From assembly GCA_910586275.1 (NCBI GenBank), contig CAJUIM010000005.1, forward strand, positions 1 through 53,111: a stretch of DNA of 53,111 bases. The letters run 5' to 3'. A program made the translations under genes and the position numbers. The notes under the pieces were generated by a model that worked only from the letters and a program-made list of their open reading frames with translations, did no database searches and had not been told where the DNA came from. Of the stretch, positions 32,584-41,609 are shown in pieces (positions within the stretch are counted from its first letter, which is position 1; each line of letters begins with the position of its first letter). Source of the stretch: an uncultured Lachnospiraceae bacterium (GTDB lineage: Bacteria; Bacillota; Clostridia; Lachnospirales; Lachnospiraceae).

Positions 32584-32859
32584 TTACTGCTGCTTCCAAC
32601 GCTTAAGGGAAGGGAACACTCCGAGCATCATTTCCCGCGCTTCTTTTTCGTTCATGCCGGGATTGGCTCCGGTCATATGGGGGACGCAGAAATCGATCAT
32701 TTCTTCCATGGTACAGTTGCTTGTGAATGCTCCTTTGTCATAGCAATATTTGCAGTAGTCCTGATTGATGCTCCCGTCTTTTTCCGCCCCGTAGAGTTGG
32801 TCGGTGTCTCCCATGGGCATTCCGCAGCTTTGGCAGTATCTTTGCTCTGTGTTTGTCAT
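32584..32859 (-). CDS. Small zinc-ribbon protein
   Basis: This 91-residue cytosolic protein resembles the clostridial putative zinc-ribbon family: an N-terminal YCQSCGMPMGD and a second CxxC in DYCKYCYDKG, together four to five cysteines for zinc. The acidic and Met-rich C-terminal half (CTMEEMIDFCVPHMTG) has no known function. The ATG at 32859 is preceded by AAAGGAGC at good spacing; the frame is open to 32952 but that extension is not family-like. It follows the WYL regulator gene on the same strand and may be part of its operon or target. Confidence 0.75.
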   Translation of the reverse strand: MTNTEQRYCQSCGMPMGDTDQLYGAEKDGSINQDYCKYCYDKGAFTSNCTMEEMIDFCVPHMTGANPGMNEKEAREMMLGVFPSLKRWKQQ

Positions 32860-32954
32860 TTTATATGCTCCTTTCAGGTTATGTGGTTGCTTTTGGCCGG
32901 CCATGCATTCTGTTTCCGTTTCGCCTAATCGATTATGAGAAAAGTATACCATGC

Positions 32955-32982
32955 AAAACCTGACAAGAGAGTGTCAGGTTTT
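32955..32982 (-). terminator. Hairpin at the end of the WYL regulator gene
   Basis: An 11-bp perfect stem (AAAACCTGACA with TGTCAGGTTTT) and a 6-base loop; on the minus strand it ends in TTTT and covers the WYL gene stop. It probably attenuates or ends transcription before the zinc-ribbon gene. Confidence 0.6.
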
Positions 32983-33879
32983 AAAATGTTTCTGCAATTT
33001 ATTTAGATATTTTTCCATATTCTGTTTCACGGAAAAAGGTTCCAAAATTTCGATGCCCGTTCCAAACCCTAAAATGTAGCCGTAGATCCAGTCGTCGTGG
33101 GGAAGCATGACACTTACAATTACGGAGCCGTCCGGCTGCAGTTCCATATCTTCGGGGGAAAATTCGTCATAGGCACGGAAGGCATAGTCCGGGAAAAACC
33201 GTAATTTCACACAGAGCATGTCCGGAACTTCGGGAGCCGGAGTGTCAATGACCGGAAGGGAGTCAAAACAATCCGTAAAATGTTCGGGAAGCAGAGTCAG
33301 GGAACGGATTCGGTTAAGCTTGAACACTCTGAAACCTTCCGCATACAGGCAGTAAGCCTGCAGATACCAGTTTTTTGATTTAAAAATCAGACGGGCGGGT
33401 TTGATCCGCCGCGTCGTATGTTTTCCGAAGCTGCTGCAATACTCGATTTCCATCAGCTGTTTTTCCAAAATCCCTTGTTTCATTAAATGAAAGGTTCTGG
33501 AGTCAAATTGCCGGTATCCCCAGCGGGAAAAGTCTACTTCGATCCAGCTTTGGCCGGTTTTCTGAAAGGAATTCCCCAGCTTGGCTAAGAGGGGATGGAT
33601 ATTGGGATTGGCTGCCTGAAAGCTTTGCAATGCGAACAAAATCTCATTCTGCTCCCTGTCCGAAAGGAAGGATTTGTCAAATTTATATTCCGGCAGCAGG
33701 GAAATTCCCCCGTTTTTGCCCGGAACGGAATATACCGGTATGCCGCTGGCGGACAGTGTGTCAATGTCGCGGTAGATGGTACGGGGGGAAACTTCCAGTG
33801 TTTCTGCCAGTTCCGGTGCGGAAATTCTTTTTTTGTCCAAAAGCAAGTATAATATCTGAAAGAGCCGGTCAGTTTTCAT
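32974..33879 (-). CDS. YafY-type HTH/WYL-domain transcriptional regulator
   Basis: The 301-residue protein has an N-terminal HTH_11 domain (RLFQILYLLLDKKRISAPEL, then VSPRTIYRDIDTLSASGIPV) and a WYL domain (about residues 140-220: IKPARLIFKSKNWYLQAYCL) plus a C-terminal WCX-like extension. WYL regulators respond to nucleotides or small ligands and often control defence or envelope genes. Its start overlaps the exosortase stop by 11 bases, so it is translated with the exosortase and may be its local regulator. Confidence 0.88.
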   Translation of the reverse strand: MKTDRLFQILYLLLDKKRISAPELAETLEVSPRTIYRDIDTLSASGIPVYSVPGKNGGISLLPEYKFDKSFLSDREQNEILFALQSFQAANPNIHPLLAKLGNSFQKTGQSWIEVDFSRWGYRQFDSRTFHLMKQGILEKQLMEIEYCSSFGKHTTRRIKPARLIFKSKNWYLQAYCLYAEGFRVFKLNRIRSLTLLPEHFTDCFDSLPVIDTPAPEVPDMLCVKLRFFPDYAFRAYDEFSPEDMELQPDGSVIVSVMLPHDDWIYGYILGFGTGIEILEPFSVKQNMEKYLNKLQKHFKT

Positions 33880-34795
33880 GAGTGTCTGTCTCCTGATGTA
33901 TATAGCGGTGCGGCGCCTGATTTCGACCCTCTCTGAAGCGGCTGCCCATCCGACGGCGTATGGCGTCCGAAAGGCCGAAGCAGAGCAGGACAGTCAGGCA
34001 TATGGCGGTTACAAGAGCGGCGTAATCCGGGAAATGTGTCCAGTTATTCCGGTAAATTCTGCATAGGAAAGGGATTCCCAATGTAACGGAAAAGTAGCAG
34101 AGAACCGGGGGCAGGTACCGGCGGAATAGGCCGGTTTGCCGCATGCCTGCCGTGCAGCCGGGAAGCAGCCGTCCGGAATCTTTCGGCGTATCGGCTTTGC
34201 GGCGGGCGATACGGAACAGAATCTCTGCCCCGCGGTACAAAAGCAGGAGCGCGGTAAAGTAAACCGCGGTTCCGATTAGGGTATGCAGCCTTTCTGCGGA
34301 AAAGTAATTGCCGCAGGGGGTTTTCCGCAGAATGTCCATAAGGAGGGGCGGAAGGCATATGGAGAGGACAATCCGGAATCCGTTGGCGGCAACCGTATAA
34401 AGGAAAGCGGCGGCAAGGGCAGACGGTATCAGGCAGAAGCCTTTCTTTACGCTTTCTGTTTTATGGAGAAACGGAAAGCAGAGGGCGGCAAAAGCAATTA
34501 TCATAAACTGTACGCCGGAACAGGAAGGGGCAATAATAAAGCGCAGGGAATGGTTTACATATCCGATCTGAGGGGCTCTTTCGAAAGGAATGCCGCTCAG
34601 GAACTCCGCCCACCGGGCGGTAGGCAGCAGAATCCATTCCAAGTCGCTGCTGTCCGCCCGGGCATACCAATATTTTATGGCTATGATAAGGGATGCGGAG
34701 ATAAAATAGAGTAAGTATATGCCCCGGCAGTGTGCCTGGGGTTTTGGATTCTTGGCCGGGCAATAGGGTGCGGGTAAAGTTTTTCTGTCTATCAT
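33869..34795 (-). CDS. Exosortase (XrtK-like)
   Basis: Exosortases are multi-pass membrane cysteine peptidases that recognise and cleave short C-terminal sorting signals. This 308-residue protein has about eight hydrophobic segments and the complete catalytic set: C92 in IAPSCSGVQFMI, R141 in AANGFRIVLS and H171 in ERLHTLIGTAVYF. The C-terminal 60 residues are extra and basic. The gene directly upstream (13 bases) encodes a VIT/VWA protein with a SEP-type C-terminal signal, the arrangement I recall for exosortase K. Exosortases are mainly Gram-negative systems, so their presence in an apparent clostridium is notable. AAAGGCGG precedes the start. Downstream it overlaps the WYL regulator gene. 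Confidence 0.82.
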   Translation of the reverse strand: MIDRKTLPAPYCPAKNPKPQAHCRGIYLLYFISASLIIAIKYWYARADSSDLEWILLPTARWAEFLSGIPFERAPQIGYVNHSLRFIIAPSCSGVQFMIIAFAALCFPFLHKTESVKKGFCLIPSALAAAFLYTVAANGFRIVLSICLPPLLMDILRKTPCGNYFSAERLHTLIGTAVYFTALLLLYRGAEILFRIARRKADTPKDSGRLLPGCTAGMRQTGLFRRYLPPVLCYFSVTLGIPFLCRIYRNNWTHFPDYAALVTAICLTVLLCFGLSDAIRRRMGSRFREGRNQAPHRYIHQETDTHEN

Positions 34796-34808
34796 AGTGT
34801 GCCGCCTT

Positions 34809-36860
34809 TCATTTCATAAGGCTGCCGGACCTTTTTGCCTGAAGGTTTCGGCGGAAAAAGGCCAGGAGCAGTAGCGTCAATGCTGACAGGCCTGCAGGAA
34901 GCAGGATATTCGGCTCCGAACCGAACATATAGCCTCCGCCTACGGCAAGGGAGGATACTTGAGACGGAAGCGGCTGCGGCTGATTCACATCTTTGCTGTC
35001 CCCGGCAGTGTTCTGGACGGTTTCCAGTACGGCGATGAACGAGGTGTAGGGTGTCATCATGCTGTAAGTAAGGCCGATGTCGGTGACTTCTTGCTTTACC
35101 GCCTCTTCTTCCCGGCTGAAACCGTAATCCATCAGGCTTTCCACTCTGGTTCTGGCCCAAAGATAGCGGATGGCTTGGTTGTCCGGCGAAATCAGCGATT
35201 CGGAAACTTCTATTTCTTTCACATAGTCTTGGCTTCCGGTCTGCCCCGTGATGCGTATTGTCCCGGTAGGCTCACCTTGCCATTTGCCGAACATGATAAT
35301 AGGTTTTTCGGAAAAAAGCGTAGGTATCTGCAGCGGTTCCACATCATAAACGTCAAAATTGCTGCTGGTCATATGGATGCCGGTCAGCACCGGGGACGCA
35401 ATATAGGAACGGAATTTCTCGGCAGTGTCTGCGGCATCCTCGGCATCCGTGACGATAAAGGACTCTCCGCCTCCGGTTTTGGCAATGCCCTCTATAAGGT
35501 AGCGGTTGACGGAGCCGCCGATGCCAAAGGAGAAGAAATTTGTGGTGGCAAGATGGTTCCGTATCAGATCAAAGATTTCCTTTTCGCCGGAAATATAGCC
35601 GTCCGTAATAATGACAATGCTGCGTGCGGCATCTTTGGCCGACGGGAGGGCAATGGCGTTTTCCAGCGCGGGGGCAAGTTCCGTTCCGCCGGCGCCTACC
35701 TGGGCTTCCAGCAGTTCCAGCGCGGTCAGGACATTTTCTTCGGTGGCAGGCAGCGGTTTCGGGGACAGCTGGGTGGATGCGCCGGAAAATAAAATGACAT
35801 TGAAGGTATCGGTTTCCTGTAAGCCGGTAACCAGACTGCGGATCAGATGCTTGGCGGTATCCAGCGGATAGCCGTTCATGGAACCGGATACATCCACTAC
35901 GAAGGTATAATCTCTGGGCGGAATGTCCTCCGGCTTGCACCGCTGAGGGGGCTGTACCATAAGCAGGAAGAAATTTTCCGTTTCTCCTTTATTCAGCATA
36001 AGGCCGCAGTTGATATCTTCTCCTGTAAGACGGTATTCCAGAATATAATCCCGGTTGCCGGCGAAATCCGAAGGGTCTGCCAAGGTGACTTTGGCGTTGG
36101 ATTCTCCTTTCCATGCAATGTCAATGTCGTGGGTTTTGCAGGAAAGGCCGGTGATGGGCACGCCGGTGGAAAGGTTTACGTCTATGCTGTATGTGCCGGA
36201 GGCGGTTTCGCTGTCTTCCAGATAGGGGGCGGCGATCCATTCGCTGCTGTCGCTGTCCTCCGAAGGCGGCGTAGCATAACGGGGGCCTGCAACGGTAGGA
36301 AACACAAACTGATAAATGCCGTCGGACGAATGAATCAGTTCCGTGTAATGCAGTTCCAGACGGATGGTCTGCCCGGGCATAAGGTTGGACAGATTCATGG
36401 TAAACACATTGGGACGCTGCTGCTCCAGTAAGGAAGCGCTTTTCCCTTCGCTTTTTGCCTGCTCGAATTCCGTTTTCGCTTCTTCCCGTTCTTTGATTTT
36501 GGCGGAAATGACCTGATCGCCGATCTGCATTTTCATTCCGTGGACCGTTACGCCGGTGGAAGCCGGGAACATATAGGTGGCATTGATGGGATTCTTCCCT
36601 TCATTGGTATAAGTCTGCGTCACATAAGTTTCCGCAATGTTGCCGTTGATGCTGACGGATACCTTTGTATCTTTCAGCGGAAAGCGGTCTACGGATGTGT
36701 CTGCGCCTTCGATAAAAAAATACGGTGAAAGTGTTTTGCCCATATCCTCTTCTTCCGGCTCTTCCGCAAAGGCCGTAAGGGGACAGAGCGTAAGCAGTGT
36801 CATGGAAACGGCCAATGGCATTGCCAATAATGCGGATAAAAATTTTCTTTTTCTTCTCAT
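34809..36860 (-). CDS. VIT/VWA-domain surface protein with SEP-type C-terminal sorting signal
   Basis: This exported 683-residue protein has a signal peptide (residues 1-32, ending AFA), a vault/inter-alpha-trypsin (VIT) domain at about 45-180, and a von Willebrand A domain at about 318-490 with an intact metal site (D323-V-S-G-S327, GGT393, D420). The end is a tripartite sorting signal: G647-S-E-P650, a hydrophobic helix at 652-669 and a basic RRNLQAKR tail. It looks like the substrate of the exosortase encoded 13 bases downstream. VIT/VWA proteins bind other proteins through the metal site; the ligand is unknown. GAGGTG precedes the ATG. It should be anchored in, or released from, the cell surface after cleavage. 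Confidence 0.88.
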   Translation of the reverse strand: MRRKRKFLSALLAMPLAVSMTLLTLCPLTAFAEEPEEEDMGKTLSPYFFIEGADTSVDRFPLKDTKVSVSINGNIAETYVTQTYTNEGKNPINATYMFPASTGVTVHGMKMQIGDQVISAKIKEREEAKTEFEQAKSEGKSASLLEQQRPNVFTMNLSNLMPGQTIRLELHYTELIHSSDGIYQFVFPTVAGPRYATPPSEDSDSSEWIAAPYLEDSETASGTYSIDVNLSTGVPITGLSCKTHDIDIAWKGESNAKVTLADPSDFAGNRDYILEYRLTGEDINCGLMLNKGETENFFLLMVQPPQRCKPEDIPPRDYTFVVDVSGSMNGYPLDTAKHLIRSLVTGLQETDTFNVILFSGASTQLSPKPLPATEENVLTALELLEAQVGAGGTELAPALENAIALPSAKDAARSIVIITDGYISGEKEIFDLIRNHLATTNFFSFGIGGSVNRYLIEGIAKTGGGESFIVTDAEDAADTAEKFRSYIASPVLTGIHMTSSNFDVYDVEPLQIPTLFSEKPIIMFGKWQGEPTGTIRITGQTGSQDYVKEIEVSESLISPDNQAIRYLWARTRVESLMDYGFSREEEAVKQEVTDIGLTYSMMTPYTSFIAVLETVQNTAGDSKDVNQPQPLPSQVSSLAVGGGYMFGSEPNILLPAGLSALTLLLLAFFRRNLQAKRSGSLMK

Positions 36861-36970
36861 GTTTCTACACCTCGTATGCTGTCTGACTGTCTTTTTTTAT
36901 TTACCTTCCTTTAATCTACATCGGGAAAGCATCAGAATGGCATCAAAGATGTATCGTAGTTGCATCATTT

Positions 36971-37636
36971 TTATTTTTTCTTTACTTCTTCTATATAGTG
37001 GATGCTCTCCATTTCGCCCAGATGGGATACCACGTCAGAGTGAAGGTATTTCCCTTTCAGGTTGAGATCCAGCTGGAGAGTCAGGTCACCTTCCGGTGAA
37101 CTTTTATGCTTCTGCAGCTGCATGACTTCATATCCCTGCCCGGTCAGGGTTTCTATGATCTGCCGCAGGCCGGCATTCTTATCGACTTCCAGATAGATTG
37201 TAATGTAGCGGTTATACCGTTCCAGATGCTGGCTGATGTAATATAGGATTGTGGTGGTGAACAGCATAATGGAAAAGGCAATTAAGCTTGGAACCAGCAT
37301 GCCTGCGCCGAGGGCGATGCCCAAGATTGCCGTCGCCCATAAAGTGCCCGCGGTGGTAAGCCCGCGGACCTGATTGCGGGAGGTGAGGATGATGCTGCCC
37401 ATGCCGAGAAAGCCGATGCCGCTGATGACTTGGGCGGCCAGTCTTGCAGGGTCGCCGGTTCCATATCGGTCGATCAGGTATTCGTTGATGATCATTGTGA
37501 AAGCGGCGGCGGAACAGACGATGGAGAATGTGCGCAGTCCGGCGGTGCTTTTTTTTGCAGCCCGCTCATAGCCGATGGCAGCGCCCATGGCCATGGCCAT
37601 GGCAAGGCGCAGAAAGATGGAAAAGTAATAGTTCAT
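36971..37636 (-). CDS. MgtC/SapB-family membrane protein
   Basis: The 221-residue protein has five hydrophobic segments in the first 140 residues with the family signatures AAIGYERA, GLRTF, and GIGFLGMGSIILTSRNQVRG, LTTAGTLWATAILGIALGAG. The C-terminal 80 residues (NRYITIYLEVDKNAGLRQII) form an ACT-like soluble domain. Family members are linked to magnesium homeostasis and envelope stress. AAAGGAGC precedes the start. It lies 110 bases upstream of the VIT/VWA gene on the same strand and 23 bases after the AraC-type gene, so the three may be read together. Confidence 0.9.
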   Translation of the reverse strand: MNYYFSIFLRLAMAMAMGAAIGYERAAKKSTAGLRTFSIVCSAAAFTMIINEYLIDRYGTGDPARLAAQVISGIGFLGMGSIILTSRNQVRGLTTAGTLWATAILGIALGAGMLVPSLIAFSIMLFTTTILYYISQHLERYNRYITIYLEVDKNAGLRQIIETLTGQGYEVMQLQKHKSSPEGDLTLQLDLNLKGKYLHSDVVSHLGEMESIHYIEEVKKK

Positions 37637-37659
37637 AGGGATCCGCTCCTTTCCGAGGA

Positions 37660-38574
37660 TTATTTTTTTTTCCGGAAAGCCAGGGGTGTCATTCCGGTAA
37701 ATTTCTTGAACAGATAGATAAAGTGGTTTGTGTTGTCGATGCCTATTAAGCTGCCGATTTCATGAATGCGGCAGTTGGTAGTAAGCAGCAGGTTTTTGGC
37801 TGCGTCTATCCGTCTTTCGTTCAGGTACTGCAGCGGAGGACGGCCGAAAGAATCGTGGAACTCCCGGCAGAGTCTGTATTTGCTGACGGAAAAATGTTCC
37901 GCCAGTCCGTCCAGCGTATAGTTCTCCTGATAGCGGGAATCGAACAGCGTTTTTACTTCGTGCAGATAGGCCGGGATCTTTTGGCTTTGTGAGCCGTCCG
38001 CCGTGGAATCCAATAACAGCCATGTGAGGATGTCTGTCAGGAGTTTGTGGTCGGTCAGTTTGTTCCGTTGCTGACGGTCGGTTTTGTTGGCGGTCAGTTT
38101 ACGGATGACTTTATCGGGTTCGGAGTATTCCGGCAGGTTAAATAAAGGTATGGTGCCGGCGGGAAGGAAGCCGTAATAGAAATTCAGCAGGTCACCTTTT
38201 AAGAAGAAAACCGTATACTCCCATGGGGAAACCGTGGTTTCGATTTTAAAAGGGACATCGCATTTCAGCAGCAGCAGGGTGGCATTTTCCAGCAAATGAA
38301 CCTCTTCCTCTATATATAGTTTACCACATCCGCTTTCCGTGTAAAGCAGCAGATAGCATCCGAGAGGCTTTAAAGAGAAAAAGTAAGGAAATTTTGCATG
38401 TATGGAGCCGGCGGAGAGAATGGAGATTAGGTGCTTGGCGGTGTTTTCGTTCTGCTCATAGGCATTGCCGTAAAAAGTTTCCGCAGAGGATTTGGGAGAA
38501 AGGCGGGGTGGGGAAGCAAAGAAAATTTCCGGGTCGGAAGGAGGGAATGGGGAGTTAAAGGCATCATTGGTCAT
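37660..38574 (-). CDS. AraC-family transcriptional regulator
   Basis: The 304-residue protein has an N-terminal cupin-like ligand domain (FPYFFSLKPLGCYLLLYTES) and a C-terminal AraC double helix-turn-helix (LDGLAEHFSVSKYRLCREFH, then IHEIGSLIGIDNTNHFIYLF). The ATG at 38574 is preceded by AAAGGAG at nine bases; the frame is open to 38697 but lacks a ribosome site there. It is divergent from the manno-oligosaccharide operon across a 418-base AT-rich region, the classical position of a sugar-responsive activator of that operon. Confidence 0.88.
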   Translation of the reverse strand: MTNDAFNSPFPPSDPEIFFASPPRLSPKSSAETFYGNAYEQNENTAKHLISILSAGSIHAKFPYFFSLKPLGCYLLLYTESGCGKLYIEEEVHLLENATLLLLKCDVPFKIETTVSPWEYTVFFLKGDLLNFYYGFLPAGTIPLFNLPEYSEPDKVIRKLTANKTDRQQRNKLTDHKLLTDILTWLLLDSTADGSQSQKIPAYLHEVKTLFDSRYQENYTLDGLAEHFSVSKYRLCREFHDSFGRPPLQYLNERRIDAAKNLLLTTNCRIHEIGSLIGIDNTNHFIYLFKKFTGMTPLAFRKKK

Positions 38575-38639
38575 AGCTTGGCAGGCTCCTTTCTTTCTGG
38601 TGGGTGATGCGCATTTCCATGGAGGGTCAGAGATTATGA

Positions 38640-38930
38640 GGTTTTCGGTTAGAGAAAGATATAAAAATATTGTAATGCTTGTCAAGAGAAAAATCAAACA
38701 TTTTTTAGATTTAAATTACTTAAAAAGAGATTATAAAAATAAGATTAAAAAACAAATAAGCAATTTCAAAAAACAGTAAAGAGAAAATTGAATATACAAT
38801 ATGCACAAAATAAAATATAAAAAATTGTATAAAAAGAAGAAATGTATAAAATGAACAATAATTAAATATAAATAGCAATTATAAGTGATGATTAAAAAAT
38901 TAAGTTAAATATAATTAAATTAAAGTTGCA
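38640..38930. other. AT-rich control region of the mannan operon
   Basis: This part of the 418-base gap between the AraC-type gene and the binding-protein gene is extremely AT-rich (long A and T runs, few G or C). It contains a TATAAT at 38910-38915 and many A-tracts likely to bend DNA. No gene is seen. Activator binding and promoter melting are plausible uses. Confidence 0.6.
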
Positions 38931-38941
38931 TAAGCGGCAAC
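38910..38941 (+). promoter_or_regulatory. Probable -10 box and operator of the mannan operon
   Basis: TATAAT (38910-38915) lacks a good -35, as expected for an activated promoter. Ten bases later GTTGC-ATAAGCG-GCAAC (38925-38941) is a 5-bp palindrome over the predicted transcript start, a possible operator. Confidence 0.4.
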
Positions 38942-38992
38942 ACAAAAAGTGTAAAGCCGGAAAATTTAATGACAGATTAAGGAGGTTTTATT

Positions 38993-40462
38993 ATGAAACT
39001 GAAAAAAGTTTTGGCACTCAGTCTTGCGGCAGTTATGGCTCTTTCCGTAGCGGGATGCGGAGGCGGTGACAGCACAGGAGCATCGGCGCCCAGCGAAACG
39101 CCGGCGGAAACCGCTGACAATACCGGGGCTGACGAGTCGGCCGATGAAGCCGAATCGGCAGAAAAAGAGGCTCCGGCGGAAGGGGCTTCGGCAGACGGGC
39201 TCAATTACACGGACATTGTTCTGGGCGAAAGCTATACCGATATTACCACAAGCATTAAATGGCTCAGCCATAGGACGGATTTGATTGAAAGCGGTGCAAT
39301 CGGTGAATATATTGCGGCATTCAATGAGATGTATCCCAACATCACTGTGGAAGTGGAAGGCATTACCAACTATGCGGACGATGCTCTGCTCCGTCTGTCG
39401 GCCGGCGATTGGGGAGATGTCATGATGATACCGACGGTAGACAAAAATCTTCTCAGTGAATATTTTGTGCCTTACGGAAGTTTGGCAGATATGGACAAGG
39501 TTGTCAGGTTTGCAAATCAGTGGATGTATGACGATGTAGTATACGGCGTGGCTTCCACGGGCAATGCACAGGGCATTGTATATAACAAGGCTGTATTTGA
39601 GGCGGCAGGGGTAACTTCCATCCCGAAGACACCCGATGAATTTATTGCGGCTTTGCAGGCAATCAAGGATAAAACGGATGCTATCCCGCTGTATACAAAC
39701 TATGCGGCAGGCTGGACCATGGGCGCATGGGATGCCTATATCGGCGGTTCCGCAACAGGCTCTGCGGAGTTCATGAATCAGGAACTGCTTCACACCAAGG
39801 ATCCTTTCAAGGATTACGGCGACGGAACGCATGCATATGCAGTGTATAAAATTCTTTATGACGCTGTTGCGGGCGGTCTGACAGAAGACGATTATATGAC
39901 GACAGACTGGGAAGGCTGCAAGGGACAGATTAACAATGGGCAGATCGGGTGTATGGTATTAGGTTCCTGGGCATATTCGCAGATGGTGGAAGCAGGCGAC
40001 CATGGGGATGATATCGGATATATGTCTTTCCCGATTACGGTAGGCGGAAAACAGTATGCGTCATCGGGTCCTGACTATAACTACGGCATCAACGTAAATG
40101 CATCCGACGATAATAAGGCAGCAGCAATGGTATTTGTAAAATGGATGACGGAGAAGTCCGGATTCAGCTTCAATGAAGGCGGCGTTCCGATTGATGTAAA
40201 CGGAGAATATCCGGATCTGTACTCCGCGTTCGAAGGCATTGATTTCGTGGCAGACGAACCGGCTTTGGCAGGAGAGGAAGACTTCCTGAATGAACTCAAT
40301 GCGGAGTCCGAAATCAATATCAATGCCGGCGGCGACAGCAAGATTCAGCAGATTATCGAACACGCGTCCAACGGCGATATGACGTTTGACGAAATTATGG
40401 CCGACTGGAATGAAAGATGGTCTGACGCACAGGAAGTAGTGGGCGTGGAAGTGAATCAGTAA
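38993..40462 (+). CDS. ABC sugar-binding lipoprotein (manno-oligosaccharide type)
   Basis: This is the extracellular substrate-binding protein of a carbohydrate ABC importer. The 489-residue protein has a lipoprotein signal with lipobox ending at C22 (ALSVAGC), a 45-residue acidic, Ala/Glu/Ser-rich linker, and a family 1 solute-binding fold (LIESGAIGEYIAAFNEMYPN, AQGIVYNKAVFEAAGV, GCMVLGSWAYSQM). AAGGAGG precedes the ATG. Substrate assignment to beta-manno-oligosaccharides rests on the operon context. A hairpin after the gene probably keeps its transcript level above that of the permeases. The operon lacks an ATPase gene, so it needs a shared MsmK-like ATPase. Confidence 0.92.
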   Translation: MKLKKVLALSLAAVMALSVAGCGGGDSTGASAPSETPAETADNTGADESADEAESAEKEAPAEGASADGLNYTDIVLGESYTDITTSIKWLSHRTDLIESGAIGEYIAAFNEMYPNITVEVEGITNYADDALLRLSAGDWGDVMMIPTVDKNLLSEYFVPYGSLADMDKVVRFANQWMYDDVVYGVASTGNAQGIVYNKAVFEAAGVTSIPKTPDEFIAALQAIKDKTDAIPLYTNYAAGWTMGAWDAYIGGSATGSAEFMNQELLHTKDPFKDYGDGTHAYAVYKILYDAVAGGLTEDDYMTTDWEGCKGQINNGQIGCMVLGSWAYSQMVEAGDHGDDIGYMSFPITVGGKQYASSGPDYNYGINVNASDDNKAAAMVFVKWMTEKSGFSFNEGGVPIDVNGEYPDLYSAFEGIDFVADEPALAGEEDFLNELNAESEININAGGDSKIQQIIEHASNGDMTFDEIMADWNERWSDAQEVVGVEVNQ

Positions 40463-40497
40463 TTGAAATTTTTCTGAAAACATAAGCGGAATTTCAT

Positions 40498-40524
40498 AGA
40501 GCCAAGGAGAATCTCCTTGGCTCT
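40498..40524 (+). terminator. Intercistronic hairpin after the binding-protein gene
   Basis: AGAGCCAAGGAGA and TCTCCTTGGCTCT form a stem of about 11-13 bp without a T run. Such hairpins stabilise the upstream mRNA or cause partial termination, giving more binding protein than permease. Confidence 0.7.
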
Positions 40525-40591
40525 GACATTCAGGAAATTGGGGGTTCTCCGGCGGTTTCGGAGGGCGTATTTGGAATCAGGAGGGAATGGT

Positions 40592-41608
40592 ATGGCAGCA
40601 ACTACAAAACAAGCAGCGCAACCAAGACAGAAAGAACCGTTCAATTTAATAAAATGGGCACGGAGCCGGAAGGGGCAGCGGTCAATTATCATAGTGGCAT
40701 TTATGTTCCTCCCGCTGCTTCTGCTGTTCACGTTTACATATTTGCCGTTTGGCGAAATGTTCCGGTTCAGTTTTTACCGGATGAAATATATCGGGCCGAA
40801 GAAATTCGTAGGCTGGGATAATTATATACAGGTATTTAAAAGAGACGACTGCTTCGGTGCCTTGAAACTGAGCCTTTACTATATCGGAGGCGCTTTGCTT
40901 CAGCTTGTGATTGCCTTGTATCTGGCGACCATGCTCAGCTTTAAAGTGAAGGGCGGCAATATTTTCAAAGGATTTATGTTTTTCCCATACTTAATCAGCG
41001 GTATTGCAATTGGTTTCATTTTCAAGTTTTTCTATACCAGGGGCTTTGTGCTGGATACGGTTCTGCAATGGTGCGGTTTTGAACTGGATAATCTTCCGTA
41101 CTGGCTGAGAGACCAGCGGATTAACAATATGTCTTTGGTGGCCACCAGCGTATGGAGATATTTCGGCCAGAATATGGTACTTTTCATCGGGGCAATTATG
41201 TCCGTGGATGCGGATCTGTATGAAGCGGCTGATCTGGACGGCGCAAATAAGTTCCATCAGTTTATTTATATTATTCTGCCCAGCATTAAAACCATTGTCA
41301 CCCTTAACGTGATTCTGTCCATTACAGGTTCGCTCAGCGCTTTTGAGCCGCCGTATGTCATTACTAACGGCGGGGCAGGAACGGGAACCTATTTCGTCAT
41401 TATGAATGAAATTGCCCATGTCAGCCAGAAGGTAGGCCTTGCATCGGCCATGGCGATTGTGCTGCTGCTGATTATTTTCGGGGCAACGATACTGCAGAAG
41501 CTTTTCTTTAAATATGTATTCAAGGATGCGGAAGACGAAAACAAGAACGCAGGCATAAGGCGCGAAAAACAATTGGCAAAATATAGGGCAAAAAGGGGGT
41601 TGAAATAA
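40592..41608 (+). CDS. ABC transporter permease, MalF-like
   Basis: This inner subunit of the sugar importer has 338 residues, a long cytoplasmic N-terminus rich in basic residues and six hydrophobic segments. The permease signature near the C-terminal third is YEAADLDGANKFHQFIYIIL (EAA loop that contacts the ATPase). AGGAGGG precedes the ATG at 40592; the frame is open upstream but not family-like. It partners the next gene product. Confidence 0.92.
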   Translation: MAATTKQAAQPRQKEPFNLIKWARSRKGQRSIIIVAFMFLPLLLLFTFTYLPFGEMFRFSFYRMKYIGPKKFVGWDNYIQVFKRDDCFGALKLSLYYIGGALLQLVIALYLATMLSFKVKGGNIFKGFMFFPYLISGIAIGFIFKFFYTRGFVLDTVLQWCGFELDNLPYWLRDQRINNMSLVATSVWRYFGQNMVLFIGAIMSVDADLYEAADLDGANKFHQFIYIILPSIKTIVTLNVILSITGSLSAFEPPYVITNGGAGTGTYFVIMNEIAHVSQKVGLASAMAIVLLLIIFGATILQKLFFKYVFKDAEDENKNAGIRREKQLAKYRAKRGLK

Positions 41609-41609
41609 T

